Shown here: positions 30,649-39,780 of the stretch, one piece after another
Layout of the letters: the number at the start of each line of letters is the position of its first letter
How positions within the stretch are numbered: the first letter of the stretch is position 1
Source of the DNA: Ruminococcus sp.
GTDB lineage: Bacteria; Bacillota_A; Clostridia; Oscillospirales; Ruminococcaceae
DNA length: 64,000 nucleotides
Reading direction: 5' to 3'
Assembly (NCBI GenBank): GCA_017480485.1
Contig: JAFVAN010000015.1
Location: 62,001-126,000, forward strand
The notes under the pieces: model-generated
What the model saw: only the letters and a program-made list of their open reading frames with translations
What the model was told of the DNA's origin: nothing
Database searches by the model: none
Program-made: the position numbers and the translations under genes

Positions 30649-31695
30649 TCATGCTCTGCTGTCACGGACAGAGCTCCAGAGGGCGGCAGCGGCGGCGGAG
30701 AGCAGCAGCATTTTTATTGCCGTCACGGCTGCGAATATCGGGGGTGGAAGCTCGGGGCGGTACATCTCCCGCCAGACGGCTGCGGCCAAAAAATAGGCTA
30801 TGCGGGGGCTCTCGGTGCCTTTTAAGACCAAGAGCGGCGTGGCCGTGGCGAGGAAGGACAGAGAGAAGGAAAAGGCGGTGCTGCGGCAGAGGATGCTGAC
30901 AAGGCAGGCGGCAGCGGAGTACATGGCGGCGGTCAGGGCTTTAAGAGCCGCGTCCGTCAGGTAATAGCCCAGCAGGCTTAGGCTGCCTGTGCCGTCCGAA
31001 AGCAGCACATTTCCCGCAGGGAGGTCGTGATATACGGCGCCGCAGCGGTGGAAAAAGACCAGCAGCCGCGCCCCGCTCAGCAACAGCGACAGGACCGCCG
31101 CCGAGGAGCATACTGCCATGAGCTTTGCCGCCGCCAGCTCTGCCCTGCCCCGCTTTGAGGTGAGCAGCTGGCGGAAACTGCCTGTGGAGTACTCCCGATC
31201 GAAGGCAGGCACCGCGATGCACAGCAGGGCCAGCAGCAGGACAAGGTCCGTGCCGCTGTCCTCGAAGAGCTCGGCCCAGTCGGTGTCGAAAAATATCTGC
31301 CTGTCGAAGGTCCTGCACTCCTCAAGGCGGGCGCATTTCTCGCAGAGGTAGTAAACGGTCCCTGCCTCGGCTTGGGCGAGGCCGTGGCGCCGATTGAAGT
31401 TGCTGTATTCTTCCAGAGTGAGCTCGCCTCGGGCGTAGCGCGTTTGCATCTCGTCATAGGCGGCCAGCAGCTCCTCGATTTCCTGTCGGCGGGTGTTAAG
31501 GCAGGCGAGCTTTTCCTCCGTCAGCTCCCCCTGCAGCTCGTTGCAGTAGCGACGGTAGACCTCCACGGAATAGGGGTGTTCTCGGGCCCTTGGCAGCAGG
31601 CAGAGGCAGACCCGCAGCCCCACCGCCAGCAGCAGCACCAGTGGCAGCAGCCCCAGCCGCCGAAGCTTTTTGAATTCAGCACGGAGCAGCTTCAT
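30649..31695 (-). CDS. ABC transporter permease, ABC-2-like (second permease)
   Basis: Protein of 348 residues. A helix at about 14-32 is followed by a long extracytoplasmic region (about 35-150) with coiled-coil character and CEKC, then about five helices to the end. FDREYSTGSFRQLLTSKRGR at about 167-186, just after a helix, is the conserved cytoplasmic loop of ABC-2 exporters. The ATG at 31695 overlaps the ATPase gene by 20 bp; an upstream in-frame start at 31794 lies deep in the ATPase gene and is rejected. Last gene of a lipoprotein-permease-ATPase-permease operon. Confidence 0.88.
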   Translation of the reverse strand: MKLLRAEFKKLRRLGLLPLVLLLAVGLRVCLCLLPRAREHPYSVEVYRRYCNELQGELTEEKLACLNTRRQEIEELLAAYDEMQTRYARGELTLEEYSNFNRRHGLAQAEAGTVYYLCEKCARLEECRTFDRQIFFDTDWAELFEDSGTDLVLLLALLCIAVPAFDREYSTGSFRQLLTSKRGRAELAAAKLMAVCSSAAVLSLLLSGARLLVFFHRCGAVYHDLPAGNVLLSDGTGSLSLLGYYLTDAALKALTAAMYSAAACLVSILCRSTAFSFSLSFLATATPLLVLKGTESPRIAYFLAAAVWREMYRPELPPPIFAAVTAIKMLLLSAAAAALWSSVRDSRA

Positions 31696-32554
31696 CGCAG
31701 CCCTCCCCAAAGCAGTGCATATAGACGTCCTCGAGGCCTGCCTCGGCAAGCAGGGCGCCCATGGCGGGCTTCTCCCGAGAGACGGTGCGGACAAAGGTGC
31801 AGCCGTCGTGCTTTATGATATTTGCGCAGGCGTGAGAGGCAATGTAGCTCTCGGCCTCGGCCTCTGTCATGGGCAGCTCCCAGACTGCCCCCCGCACCTG
31901 ACCACAGAGCTCTGCCACTGTGCCTGTTTGCGCCAGCCTGCCCTCCTTGAGCAGCAGCACATCGTCGCTTATGCTCTCCACGTCCGAGACGATGTGGGTG
32001 GCGAGGATGACGATCTTTCCCGCCCCCAGCTGCGAGATCATTGTGCGAAAGCGCATACGCTCTCTGGGGTCAAGGCCCGCCGTGGGCTCGTCGAGGATGA
32101 GTATGGCGGGGTCAGAGAGCAGGGCAAGGGCCACCCCCAGACGGCGCTTCATCCCTCCGCTAAAGCCTCCCACGCGGCGGCGCCTGTCCTCCCAGAGGTT
32201 CACAAGGCGCAGCAGCTCGTCTATGCGGGCGGGGCTGTTTTTGACCTCCCGCAGGGCGGAATAGTATTCAAGGGTCTCCAGGGCGGTGAATGAGGGATAA
32301 AACCCCAGCTCCTGAGGCATGAAGCCCAGCAGGCCACGGAACTCGGTACCCATGGTGCGGGTGTCACGGCCGTCCACCAGCACCCGCCCTGCGGTTGGCA
32401 GCAGCAGCCCCGCAAGTATGTTCATTAAGGTGCTCTTGCCAGCGCCGTTGGGCCCCAGCAGGGCGTGAACTCCCTCGCCAAGGGTCACGGAAAAGTCCGT
32501 GAGGGCCTGCTTTTTTCCGTAGCTTTTGCAGATACCTTCAAATCTAAGCTCCAT
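31676..32554 (-). CDS. ABC transporter ATP-binding protein
   Basis: Protein of 292 residues. Walker A GPNGAGKST is near 35, the Q-loop MPQELGFYPSFTALETLEYY near 80, the signature FSGGMKRRLGVAL near 128, Walker B LILDEPTAGLDP near 150 and the switch ATHIVSDVE. The C-terminal 80 residues resemble the drug-exporter (CcmA/BcrA-like) type. The start ATG at 32554 overlaps the permease stop (TGATG) and follows AAGGAGGAAAGG. It works with the two flanking membrane proteins. Confidence 0.95.
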   Translation of the reverse strand: MELRFEGICKSYGKKQALTDFSVTLGEGVHALLGPNGAGKSTLMNILAGLLLPTAGRVLVDGRDTRTMGTEFRGLLGFMPQELGFYPSFTALETLEYYSALREVKNSPARIDELLRLVNLWEDRRRRVGGFSGGMKRRLGVALALLSDPAILILDEPTAGLDPRERMRFRTMISQLGAGKIVILATHIVSDVESISDDVLLLKEGRLAQTGTVAELCGQVRGAVWELPMTEAEAESYIASHACANIIKHDGCTFVRTVSREKPAMGALLAEAGLEDVYMHCFGEGCDEAAPC

Positions 32555-33789
32555 CAGCCTTTCCTCCTTATCCTGCCGCTCAACCAATATCCCAAGGCAA
32601 CACACACACCAGAGAGGGCCGCCGCCAGCGCGACACAGGCCCCAAGCCTGCTTACGGGCTGCCCGAACAGCGAAAAACAGTCGAAGCCCCTGATATATTC
32701 CTTGATGTTCAGCAGGCTCTGGGGCAGCAGAGTGCGGAGCCTGTTATAGGCGGGGTAAAGCGCCGTTCGGGGCGTTTCTGAATTGTTTATCCTGACATAG
32801 AGCACCATGTTGGCCACCAGCCCGCCTGCCGAGACCGCCAGCGCCGAGATGCTTGCGATCAGGGGCCTCCGCACCAGCAGGGTGATGAGGGCCGTGGCCG
32901 AGATCACAGCGGTGTAGGCCAGCAGCCGCAGCCCAAGCTTTAAAAGGTAGAACTCCCCGATGGTCAGACGATAGGGGCAGAGGGAGAACATCTCCAGCTG
33001 CTGCAGGGGCAGGGAGAGGTTTTTGAGCCCGAAGACCGCCCTGCAAAAGCAAAGCTCAAAGATGGCCTGTACCACAAGCACCGCCGCCGCAGCCGACCAT
33101 ACAGCCAGCAGCTTCTTGAAGAACAGGCTCCTTACGGTGCGGCGGCTGGTGTTCACAAGGCGCTCGGCACCCGTGGTGTATTCAAGGGTGAAGAGCCGCA
33201 CCGTCATCAGCACGCACAGGGCCAGCATGACGTACTCCCACATTGAGTAGTTGAAGCTGCTGTAGCGGATGTGCTCCTCGGTGCCTGTGCTTTTGAATTG
33301 CAGGTCTGTGCGGCGGTTGTAGAGGGCTATGGCCTTCTCGTTGGCCCTGATGAGGTAGCTGTCGGGGGAGCTTTTGCGGCGCTCCAGCAGGTTTTGATAG
33401 ACCATTCCCTTGACCAGCTCCCGCCTGTCCCGCTCAAATCCGTAGTCCACCCGAGCCCGAAGGTCCGCGGCGGCCCCGAGGGCTATCAGGTCATCCAATG
33501 CATATTCGCCGTAGCGGGGAGAATAGCCCTCGGGCTCTATGTCAAAGCCGCTGCCGCCGCCCCACATCAGCTGCTCAAGCTCGGTGCGCTGCTGCCTAAG
33601 CTCCTCCACGGTCAGGTCCCTTTCGGCGGCGTCCTCCACCGCCAGCTCATAGGCCCGTGACTTTGCGCGGGTGTTTTTTACATTGCCCCAGATCTCCCGC
33701 AGGGGGATGAAGACCATATAGCCCAGAGCCAGCACCAGCACGGCCCACATGAGCTTTGATGAAAATAGCTTTTTGTATTCGTATCTCAC
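32554..33789 (-). CDS. ABC transporter permease (first permease)
   Basis: Protein of 411 residues. One helix near 14-32, a cytoplasmic or external helical region of about 150 residues rich in Arg and Glu, then five to six helices from about 190 to 405. LEYTTGAERLVNTSRRTVRSLFFKK after the second helix is the typical ABC-2 coupling loop. I chose the GTG at 33789 because GAGGTGA lies 6 bases upstream, 10 bp after the lipoprotein stop; a GTG at 33798 is possible. Confidence 0.87.
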   Translation of the reverse strand: MRYEYKKLFSSKLMWAVLVLALGYMVFIPLREIWGNVKNTRAKSRAYELAVEDAAERDLTVEELRQQRTELEQLMWGGGSGFDIEPEGYSPRYGEYALDDLIALGAAADLRARVDYGFERDRRELVKGMVYQNLLERRKSSPDSYLIRANEKAIALYNRRTDLQFKSTGTEEHIRYSSFNYSMWEYVMLALCVLMTVRLFTLEYTTGAERLVNTSRRTVRSLFFKKLLAVWSAAAAVLVVQAIFELCFCRAVFGLKNLSLPLQQLEMFSLCPYRLTIGEFYLLKLGLRLLAYTAVISATALITLLVRRPLIASISALAVSAGGLVANMVLYVRINNSETPRTALYPAYNRLRTLLPQSLLNIKEYIRGFDCFSLFGQPVSRLGACVALAAALSGVCVALGYWLSGRIRRKG

Positions 33790-33799
33790 GGCGCTCACC

Positions 33800-34984
33800 T
33801 CAATAGGACAGTATCTCGGGCTCGGCGTCCCATGCCTGATAGTAGATGCCAAGGCTTATGACCTCGAACTCGGCGGTGTCCTTTTTTATTCGGAAGAGGG
33901 TGTTGGTCCACTCGCTGCCGGTATCAATGTTGTAGCTCAGTACGTAGACGTACTCCGAGGAGGGGCAGGAAACCATATGGCTATAGTCCGAAAATTTGTA
34001 CTTATACCCATTCTCGTAGGTATAGGCCAATGGAAGCCTTTCGCTCTCCCCGCTCTCCTTGCTATAGATATACACGCCGTCAGGCTTCATATAATATACG
34101 TTCTCGTCGGTGACGAAGAAGCTTATCAGGATGTCGTCAAGCAGCTCGTTGCCCCGGGCGCTGCCGTGGTCGCAGAGGCTCAGGGCAAAGCGCCAGTCCC
34201 CCGCCTCGTTTTGGTAGGGAGAAAGGTAATAGAGCCCCTCCTCGCAGGCCTGTATGCGGCTGACCCTGTCCCCGAGCTTTGTGAGCTCCCCTGTTTTCAT
34301 GTTATAGCAGATGAGCTCCATGTCCTCGTTTGTGATGTAGAGCAGCTCGCCCCAGACATCGGCGTTCCAGATGGGGGAGCTTGAGAGCTTCACGGGGTCG
34401 CACTGCTGCTGCATGGTGGCTGCGTCCACTGTATAGAACCAGTCCTGTCCGAAGAGGTAGAAGAGGCCGTCCCTATAGAAAAATCTAAAGGCGCTCTTGC
34501 CCTCGGGCTCCAGCTTCTCGTCCAGCTCGTCGTAATAGGTGTTGGTGTATACCGTCTCCTCCCTGCCATCCCGCCTTAGGATGAGCCTGCCGTTCTTCTC
34601 AAAGTCGGTGAAATACATCCCGTCCCTTGTGGGCGTGAAGCTGTTGACAGGGCGGTACTCGAAGCAGTCCTTTGATATCTCCTCGTCGTGGGCGCAGGCG
34701 GGGATGTCGCAGAGGGAGCTTATCATGCCGTTGGAGAGGTCGATGCGCTTTCTAATGCCCTGCCCCTCCGAGAGGATGAACTCCTTGTCCGAGAAGCTGT
34801 AGCCCCAGTTCAGGAACACCAGCCCTCTGTCAAAGGTCTCCACGGTATCGGCGATCTCTCGGGTGTTGGCGGCTTCAAGACTTTCCTCCAGCTCTCCCAC
34901 GTCCACATAGCCCTCGGAGGAGCTCTCCGAGCAGGCCGTCAGCGCCAACGCCGCCGCAAGCACAAAAGCTTTTATGTATCTCAT
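33800..34984 (-). CDS. Lipoprotein with beta-propeller-like repeats, exporter operon
   Basis: Protein of 394 residues with lipobox ALTAC (cysteine near 18). The body consists of repeated strands with aromatic residues (GMYFTDFEKNGRLILRR, GLFYLFGQDWFYTVD, GELLYITNEDMELICYN, NVYYMKPDGVYIYSKE), the pattern of a beta-propeller or DUF5050-like domain. No catalytic motif. It is first in an operon with two permeases and one ATPase, so it may be the exporter's outside-facing ligand or sensor component. The ATG at 34984 follows GGAGG. I saw only a weak promoter candidate between it and the terminator at 35049-35080. Confidence 0.87.
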   Translation of the reverse strand: MRYIKAFVLAAALALTACSESSSEGYVDVGELEESLEAANTREIADTVETFDRGLVFLNWGYSFSDKEFILSEGQGIRKRIDLSNGMISSLCDIPACAHDEEISKDCFEYRPVNSFTPTRDGMYFTDFEKNGRLILRRDGREETVYTNTYYDELDEKLEPEGKSAFRFFYRDGLFYLFGQDWFYTVDAATMQQQCDPVKLSSSPIWNADVWGELLYITNEDMELICYNMKTGELTKLGDRVSRIQACEEGLYYLSPYQNEAGDWRFALSLCDHGSARGNELLDDILISFFVTDENVYYMKPDGVYIYSKESGESERLPLAYTYENGYKYKFSDYSHMVSCPSSEYVYVLSYNIDTGSEWTNTLFRIKKDTAEFEVISLGIYYQAWDAEPEILSY

Positions 34985-35048
34985 AAAAAAGGCCTCCTTT
35001 CCTTCTGTATATACAGACGCAAAAGGAGGGCTTACATTACACACAGAC

Positions 35049-35080
35049 AAAAAAACGCCACCGCGTTTCCACGATGGCGT
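35049..35080 (-). terminator. Terminator of the 35092-36279 surface-protein gene
   Basis: ACGCCATCGT pairs with ACGCGGTGGCGT on the minus strand, followed by a run of seven T. Confidence 0.9.
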
Positions 35081-35091
35081 TAGGGTGGTTT

Positions 35092-36279
35092 TTATTTCTT
35101 CTTTACGAACTGGTGGGACTCGACGTCATAGGACTCCTTGCTCTTGCGGCCAAGGATGATAAACAGCGCGGCCACCGCAAGCACGATGCCTGCCACAACT
35201 CCGATGACGATGAAGATGATGTTGCTGCCCGAGGAGGAAGAACCCGAATCTGCTGTGGAAGCAGTGGTTGTCTCCTCGGCGGGGGCGGCTGCGGCCTTTG
35301 TGGTGGTTGTCTCTGCCTTCGATCCCTCTACGGACTCGGCCTCTTCCTCGGAGGAATCGCTCTCCTCCTCGGCAACGTAGTGGTTGCCGTCGGGCTTGCA
35401 GTTGGTGATGTACATACCCGTGCACTTTATCATTGCAGTGCCCGTGTCGCCCACGTTGATGGCGCTGAGCTTTGTGAAGTCTGCGGTGCCGTAGGCCTCG
35501 ATCATATCAACATAGTTGAACACGGCGTAGCCCTCGCCCAGCTCGGCGGGAGCCACCTTGGCCCAAACCTTGCCGCCGTCGTTCATTGGGGTGTCGGGGT
35601 CCTCCCAGCTCTGGAGGATGAGCTCCAGAGGAGAGGTCTCAAGGTCCTCGGCGTCGGTCTCGAAGTTTACGATCACCTTGGAGCTGGTGGTCATTCTGGA
35701 GGCGTCAAAGACGGTGTATTCCGCAGTGAGGCTCTGGCCCCAGTTGGTGCTTTCCTTTGCAGAGGAGGCGTCGATGGAAACGGGTGTGGTGCTGTCGGCG
35801 ACCTCTTCGCGGGAGACGGCGTCCTTGATCACGACGCTGCTGCACTTGATCTCTCCGCCGCCGTTGGCATAAACAGCGATCTCGTAAACAGGCGAGAAGT
35901 CAACGCTGCCCAAGGCCTTGATGAGCTCTGTATGCTCGGCGGTGGCCACGCCGTCGCCGAAGGTGGCGGGGATGACCTCGCAGGTGGCGGGCTCTCCGGC
36001 GCCGCCGTTGGCGTCGCTGTCGCTGTTCCAGTAGGTGAGCACCAGCTTTACGGGGCTCTCCGCAGCGCCCTCTCCGCCCTCATAGTTGATGGTGATGGAG
36101 GTGGAGTTTGAGATCTGCACAGGCGAGAATTTCGCCTGCGGGATAACGTAGGACACGCCCTCTGAGGTAGACTTGGAGGTGCTGGATTTCACCTCGATAT
36201 CCTCTGCCGAGGCACTCATGGCGAAGGCCGAAACAGCCAGCACGGCGCCCGCAAGGATGGATAATATTTTCTTTATCAT
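35092..36279 (-). CDS. Surface protein with two beta-sandwich repeats and C-terminal membrane anchor
   Basis: Protein of 395 residues. Signal peptide 1-24 (cleaved near ASAED). Two related domains of about 130 residues follow (about 40-165 and 180-310), each with STSITINYEGGEG- or SKVIVNFETDAE-type strands, a Tyr/Trp or Ser/Trp aromatic strand (LVLTYWNSDSD, LILQSWEDPDT) and a final IKCSSVVIKD / IKCTGMYITN strand. Then comes an acidic Ser/Glu and Thr/Ala linker, a membrane helix (about 350-374) and a basic tail ending KKK. The fold looks like a carbohydrate-binding module pair, by inference. The ATG at 36279 follows AAAGGAG. Confidence 0.87.
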   Translation of the reverse strand: MIKKILSILAGAVLAVSAFAMSASAEDIEVKSSTSKSTSEGVSYVIPQAKFSPVQISNSTSITINYEGGEGAAESPVKLVLTYWNSDSDANGGAGEPATCEVIPATFGDGVATAEHTELIKALGSVDFSPVYEIAVYANGGGEIKCSSVVIKDAVSREEVADSTTPVSIDASSAKESTNWGQSLTAEYTVFDASRMTTSSKVIVNFETDAEDLETSPLELILQSWEDPDTPMNDGGKVWAKVAPAELGEGYAVFNYVDMIEAYGTADFTKLSAINVGDTGTAMIKCTGMYITNCKPDGNHYVAEEESDSSEEEAESVEGSKAETTTTKAAAAPAEETTTASTADSGSSSSGSNIIFIVIGVVAGIVLAVAALFIILGRKSKESYDVESHQFVKKK

Positions 36280-36325
36280 AAGCTTGATCTCCTTTGTCTG
36301 AGATGGATATACTTCTATGTAGTAA

Positions 36326-36354
36326 ATTATAGCACACCCCCGAAAAACAGTCAA
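36326..36354 (-). promoter_or_regulatory. Sigma-A promoter of the surface-protein gene
   Basis: TTGACT (36349-36354), 17-bp spacer, TATAAT (36326-36331), extended TGTGC. Confidence 0.85.
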
Positions 36355-36490
36355 TTTCGCTATATGGAGAAAAAAAGCCCGTTTTCCGCCCTCAAGTAGT
36401 AAAAACCTACAAATTATAAAATATTTATTAAAATATATTGCACAAAAAAAGACGCCCTTCTTTGTATATATCGACAACATCCAAGATATA

Positions 36491-36523
36491 CAAACAGGCC
36501 CGAAAGCTGCTTGCTCTCGGGCC
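36491..36523 (-). terminator. Terminator of the cellobiose phosphorylase gene
   Basis: GGCCCGAgAGC pairs with GCTtTCGGGCC; followed on the minus strand by TGTTTGTAT. The T-run is short. Confidence 0.75.
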
Positions 36524-36536
36524 CGTGATATCAATA

Positions 36537-38990
36537 TCAGCCGAGGACTACCTCTACCTCGTGCTCTGTGCCTGCCTCAAATACGGGCAGAACATTTCCG
36601 TTGATCTTGACACCGTCAACAACTACGCTCTTGACACCCTTGCTGATGTGGTCGGGGTTCTTGAAGGTGATGTTGTAGGTGTTGCCGCGGAACTTTCTGG
36701 TAAGCTTGTAGCCGTCCCAAGCCTCGGGGATGGCGGGGTCTACCTTGAGGCCGTTGTAATCGGGGATGATGCCGAGGATGTACTGGGAGATAGCCACGAA
36801 GTTCCAGGAGGCTGTACCTGTCAGCCAGCTGTTCTTGGCCTCGCCGTGTCTCTTGGCGTCCTTGCCCGCGATCATCTGGGCGTAAACATAGGGCTCGGTC
36901 CTGTGCAGGTCGGAGATATCCTCAAGATATGCGGGAGCGATCTTGGAGTAATACTCGAAGGCCTGATCGCCGCGGCCGATAGCTGCCTCGGCGCAGATTA
37001 TCCAAGCGTTGTTGTGGCAGAAGATACCTGCGTTCTCCTTGTAGCCTGCGGGGTAGGTCGAGATCTCGCCGTACTCCTTGTAATACCTTGTGAAGGCGGG
37101 GTTGTTGAGCACCAGACCGTACTTGGAGTCCAGATACTTCTTCACGCTGTTCATGGTGAGGATGTCCTTGCCGCTCTCCTTGCCGAGGCCGCCCATTACG
37201 GCGAAGCCCTGAGGCTCGATGAAGATCTTGCCCTCCTCGTTCTCGTGAGAGCCCACCTTCTTGCCGAAGTCGTCGTAGGCGCGGAGGAACCACTCGCCGT
37301 CCCAGCCGTACTCCATGGTGTTCTTGTTCATCTTGTCGATCTCGGCCTGGGCCTTGGCGGCCTCGTCCTCAAGTCCCTTGTACTTGCAGAGGGCAACGTA
37401 CTCGGGTCCGATGAAGCTCATCATAGCAGCTACCATTACGGACTCTGCGATCTGGCTGAACTTCTTCTCGCCGTACTTGGGAGAGGTGTAGGTCTGGAAG
37501 CTCTCGCCGGGGGTGTCGGAATGGCAGGAGAGGTTCAGGCAGTCGTTCCAGTCGGCTCTCATTGCAAGAGGCAGTCCGTGAGGACCAACGCAGCCTGCAA
37601 CGTGCCAGAAGCTCATTTTCAGGTGGTGCATCATGCTCTGAGCCTTGCTCTCGTCGTTGTCGTAGGGCACCTGCTCGTCCAGAATACTGTAGTCGCCTGT
37701 TTCCTTTATGTACTGTGCGGTGGAGAGGATCATCCACAGCGGGTCATCGGAGAAGTCGCCGCCGATGGCGTCGTTGCCCTTCTTGGTAAGGGGCTGATAC
37801 TGGTGATAGCAGCCGCCGTCCTCGAACTGAGTAGCGGCAAGGTCAAGGATACGCTCTCTTGCTCTGTCGGGGATCTGGTGAACGAAGCCCAGCAGATCCT
37901 GATTGGAATCGCGGAAGCCCATGCCGCGGCCGATGCCGCTCTCGAAGTAGGAGGCGGAGCGGGACATATTGAAGGTCACCATGCACTGATACTGGTTCCA
38001 GATATTTACCATTCTGTTGAGCTTGTCGTCAGCGGTCTCAACATGGTACTGAGACAGCAGGCCGTTCCAGTATTCCTTCAGCTCTGCCAGAGCCTTGTCG
38101 GCCTTCTCGGCGGTGTTCATGGCCTCGATCATCTCATAGGCCTTCTGCTTGTTCATGGAGCCGTCGGCGTTCCACTTGTTCTCGCCGTTCTCAACATAGC
38201 CAAGCAGGAACACAAGGCTCTTCTCCTCGCCTGCGGCAAGGGTGATCTCCAGACAGTGAGAGGCAACGGGGCTCCAGCCGTCGGCAACGGAGTTCTGAGG
38301 CTTGCCCTCGAAGACTGTGCCGGGGTTTGCAAAGCCGTTGTAGATGCCGCCCATGAAGGTCTCTCTGTCGGTATCAAAGCCTGCGATATCGGCATTTACG
38401 GTGTAGAAGGCAAAGTGGTCGCGGCGCTCCTTGTACTCGGTCTTGTGGAAGATAGTGGAGCCCTCGATCTCTACCTCGCCTGTGTTGAAGTTTCTCTGGA
38501 AGTTCTCGCCGTCGTCGCTGGCGTTCCAGAGGCACCACTCGAGGAAGGAGAAGAGCTTGAAGCTCTTGGGCTTGTCGGAGGTGTTCTTGAGCACCATCTT
38601 CTGGACCTCGCCGTTGAAGTTCTGGGGAACGAAGAAGCTCACCTCTGCGGAGAGGCCGTTCTTTTCGCCCTTGATAACGGTGTAGCCGATGCCGTGACGG
38701 CAGGAATAGCTGTCCAGTTCGGTCTTTACAGGGCTCCAGCCGGGGGACCATACGCACTCGCCGTCGTTGATGTAGAAATACTTTCCACCCATATCAACGG
38801 GAACGTTGTTGTAGCGGTAGCGGGTGATCCTCCTGAGGCGGGCGTCCTTGAAGAAGCTGTAGCCGCCTGCGGTGTTGGAGATGAGCGAGAAGAACTCCTG
38901 TGTGCCCAGATAGTTGATCCAGGGATAGGGAGTTCTCGGGTTGGTGATGACGTACTCCTTGTTTACGTCATCAAAGAAACCGAATTTCAT
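36537..38990 (-). CDS. cbpA: Cellobiose phosphorylase, GH94
   Basis: Splits cytoplasmic cellobiose with phosphate into alpha-glucose 1-phosphate and glucose, saving ATP during cellulose use. The 817 residues match GH94 cellobiose phosphorylases (about 810), with an N-terminal beta-sandwich domain (about 1-290), helical linker and (alpha/alpha)6 barrel. It contains [19 protein letters not shown] near the start, [10 protein letters not shown] near 360 and the general acid in [11 protein letters not shown] (Asp483). It closely resembles what I recall of the R. albus enzyme; cellobiose rather than cellodextrin or chitobiose is inferred from that likeness. The ATG at 38990 follows AAAGGTGG. It lies downstream of a membrane protein and an aldose epimerase on the same strand. 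Confidence 0.94.
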   Translation of the reverse strand: MKFGFFDDVNKEYVITNPRTPYPWINYLGTQEFFSLISNTAGGYSFFKDARLRRITRYRYNNVPVDMGGKYFYINDGECVWSPGWSPVKTELDSYSCRHGIGYTVIKGEKNGLSAEVSFFVPQNFNGEVQKMVLKNTSDKPKSFKLFSFLEWCLWNASDDGENFQRNFNTGEVEIEGSTIFHKTEYKERRDHFAFYTVNADIAGFDTDRETFMGGIYNGFANPGTVFEGKPQNSVADGWSPVASHCLEITLAAGEEKSLVFLLGYVENGENKWNADGSMNKQKAYEMIEAMNTAEKADKALAELKEYWNGLLSQYHVETADDKLNRMVNIWNQYQCMVTFNMSRSASYFESGIGRGMGFRDSNQDLLGFVHQIPDRARERILDLAATQFEDGGCYHQYQPLTKKGNDAIGGDFSDDPLWMILSTAQYIKETGDYSILDEQVPYDNDESKAQSMMHHLKMSFWHVAGCVGPHGLPLAMRADWNDCLNLSCHSDTPGESFQTYTSPKYGEKKFSQIAESVMVAAMMSFIGPEYVALCKYKGLEDEAAKAQAEIDKMNKNTMEYGWDGEWFLRAYDDFGKKVGSHENEEGKIFIEPQGFAVMGGLGKESGKDILTMNSVKKYLDSKYGLVLNNPAFTRYYKEYGEISTYPAGYKENAGIFCHNNAWIICAEAAIGRGDQAFEYYSKIAPAYLEDISDLHRTEPYVYAQMIAGKDAKRHGEAKNSWLTGTASWNFVAISQYILGIIPDYNGLKVDPAIPEAWDGYKLTRKFRGNTYNITFKNPDHISKGVKSVVVDGVKINGNVLPVFEAGTEHEVEVVLG

Positions 38991-39050
38991 AGAAATTCCA
39001 CCTTTCATGAGTTATGTATAAAAATTTATTTTCATAAATTAATACCGGAT

Positions 39051-39752
39051 TTACTTGAAGCCGACGCTGTCGTAGATCACCGAATGCTGGAAATAAGTCA
39101 CCTCTATGGGAGTGCCGTAGAGCGCTGGGTCCGCAAAGTCGGTGTATTCGGCCTCCTGTATCAAGCGCCATGTGCGGGAGGATGCCCGCTCGTTGAGCGC
39201 CTCGCCGCCCGAGAGCTCGTCAAACTTATCCCGAGGGATGACCAGCACGATGCTGTCGGAGGTCCCTGCCTCGTCAAAGGCCAGTATGCAGTCGCTGCCG
39301 CGGGTGCAGAGGACGTATTTCTCCACAGTCACGGTGCGGGGGTTTTTGAGCTCGTAGTTTATATTGCTCACTGCCTTGGCGGAGCCGAACAGCGTAAAGC
39401 CTATTATCACGGCCGCTCCCACGGTGAATATCAGCTGATACACAGAGCTGCGCCTGCCTCTCCATGTCTTGAAGCATACTATTATAAAAATAACAGCAAA
39501 GAGCGTTGCGACAAGCAGAGCGGTGACATTTGTGTGCATAAAGCGCTCGACAGTGGCTCTGCCGCCCAGCAGGTCTGCGCCTTTCAGGGACTCGCGCCTC
39601 AGCCAGCCTATCAGCAGGCTCGGCAGGGCAAAGACCGCAAATATGGCTGCCCACTTTTTCTTTTCCTCGTTCTGCTCGTGCAGGCCCGCAGCCTCAGCGA
39701 CTGCGTCCGTGGCGACGTGCCTTATGATCTCTCCGCCTATGCCGAACGGCAT
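39051..39752 (-). CDS. Membrane protein of unknown function between galM and cbpA
   Basis: Protein of 233 residues. An N-terminal amphipathic stretch is followed by three hydrophobic helices (about 35-50, 76-94, 106-126) and a C-terminal soluble domain of about 105 residues (VLCTRGSDCILAFDEAGTSDSIVLVIPRDKFDELSGG). No known domain recognised. The ATG at 39752 follows GGGAGGAA. It sits 28 bp after the epimerase and 60 bp before cellobiose phosphorylase, so it is probably in one operon with them, although nothing in its sequence links it to sugar use. Confidence 0.8.
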   Translation of the reverse strand: MPFGIGGEIIRHVATDAVAEAAGLHEQNEEKKKWAAIFAVFALPSLLIGWLRRESLKGADLLGGRATVERFMHTNVTALLVATLFAVIFIIVCFKTWRGRRSSVYQLIFTVGAAVIIGFTLFGSAKAVSNINYELKNPRTVTVEKYVLCTRGSDCILAFDEAGTSDSIVLVIPRDKFDELSGGEALNERASSRTWRLIQEAEYTDFADPALYGTPIEVTYFQHSVIYDSVGFK

Positions 39753-39780
39753 CCTCTATTCCTCCCAACAGCCTTTTATG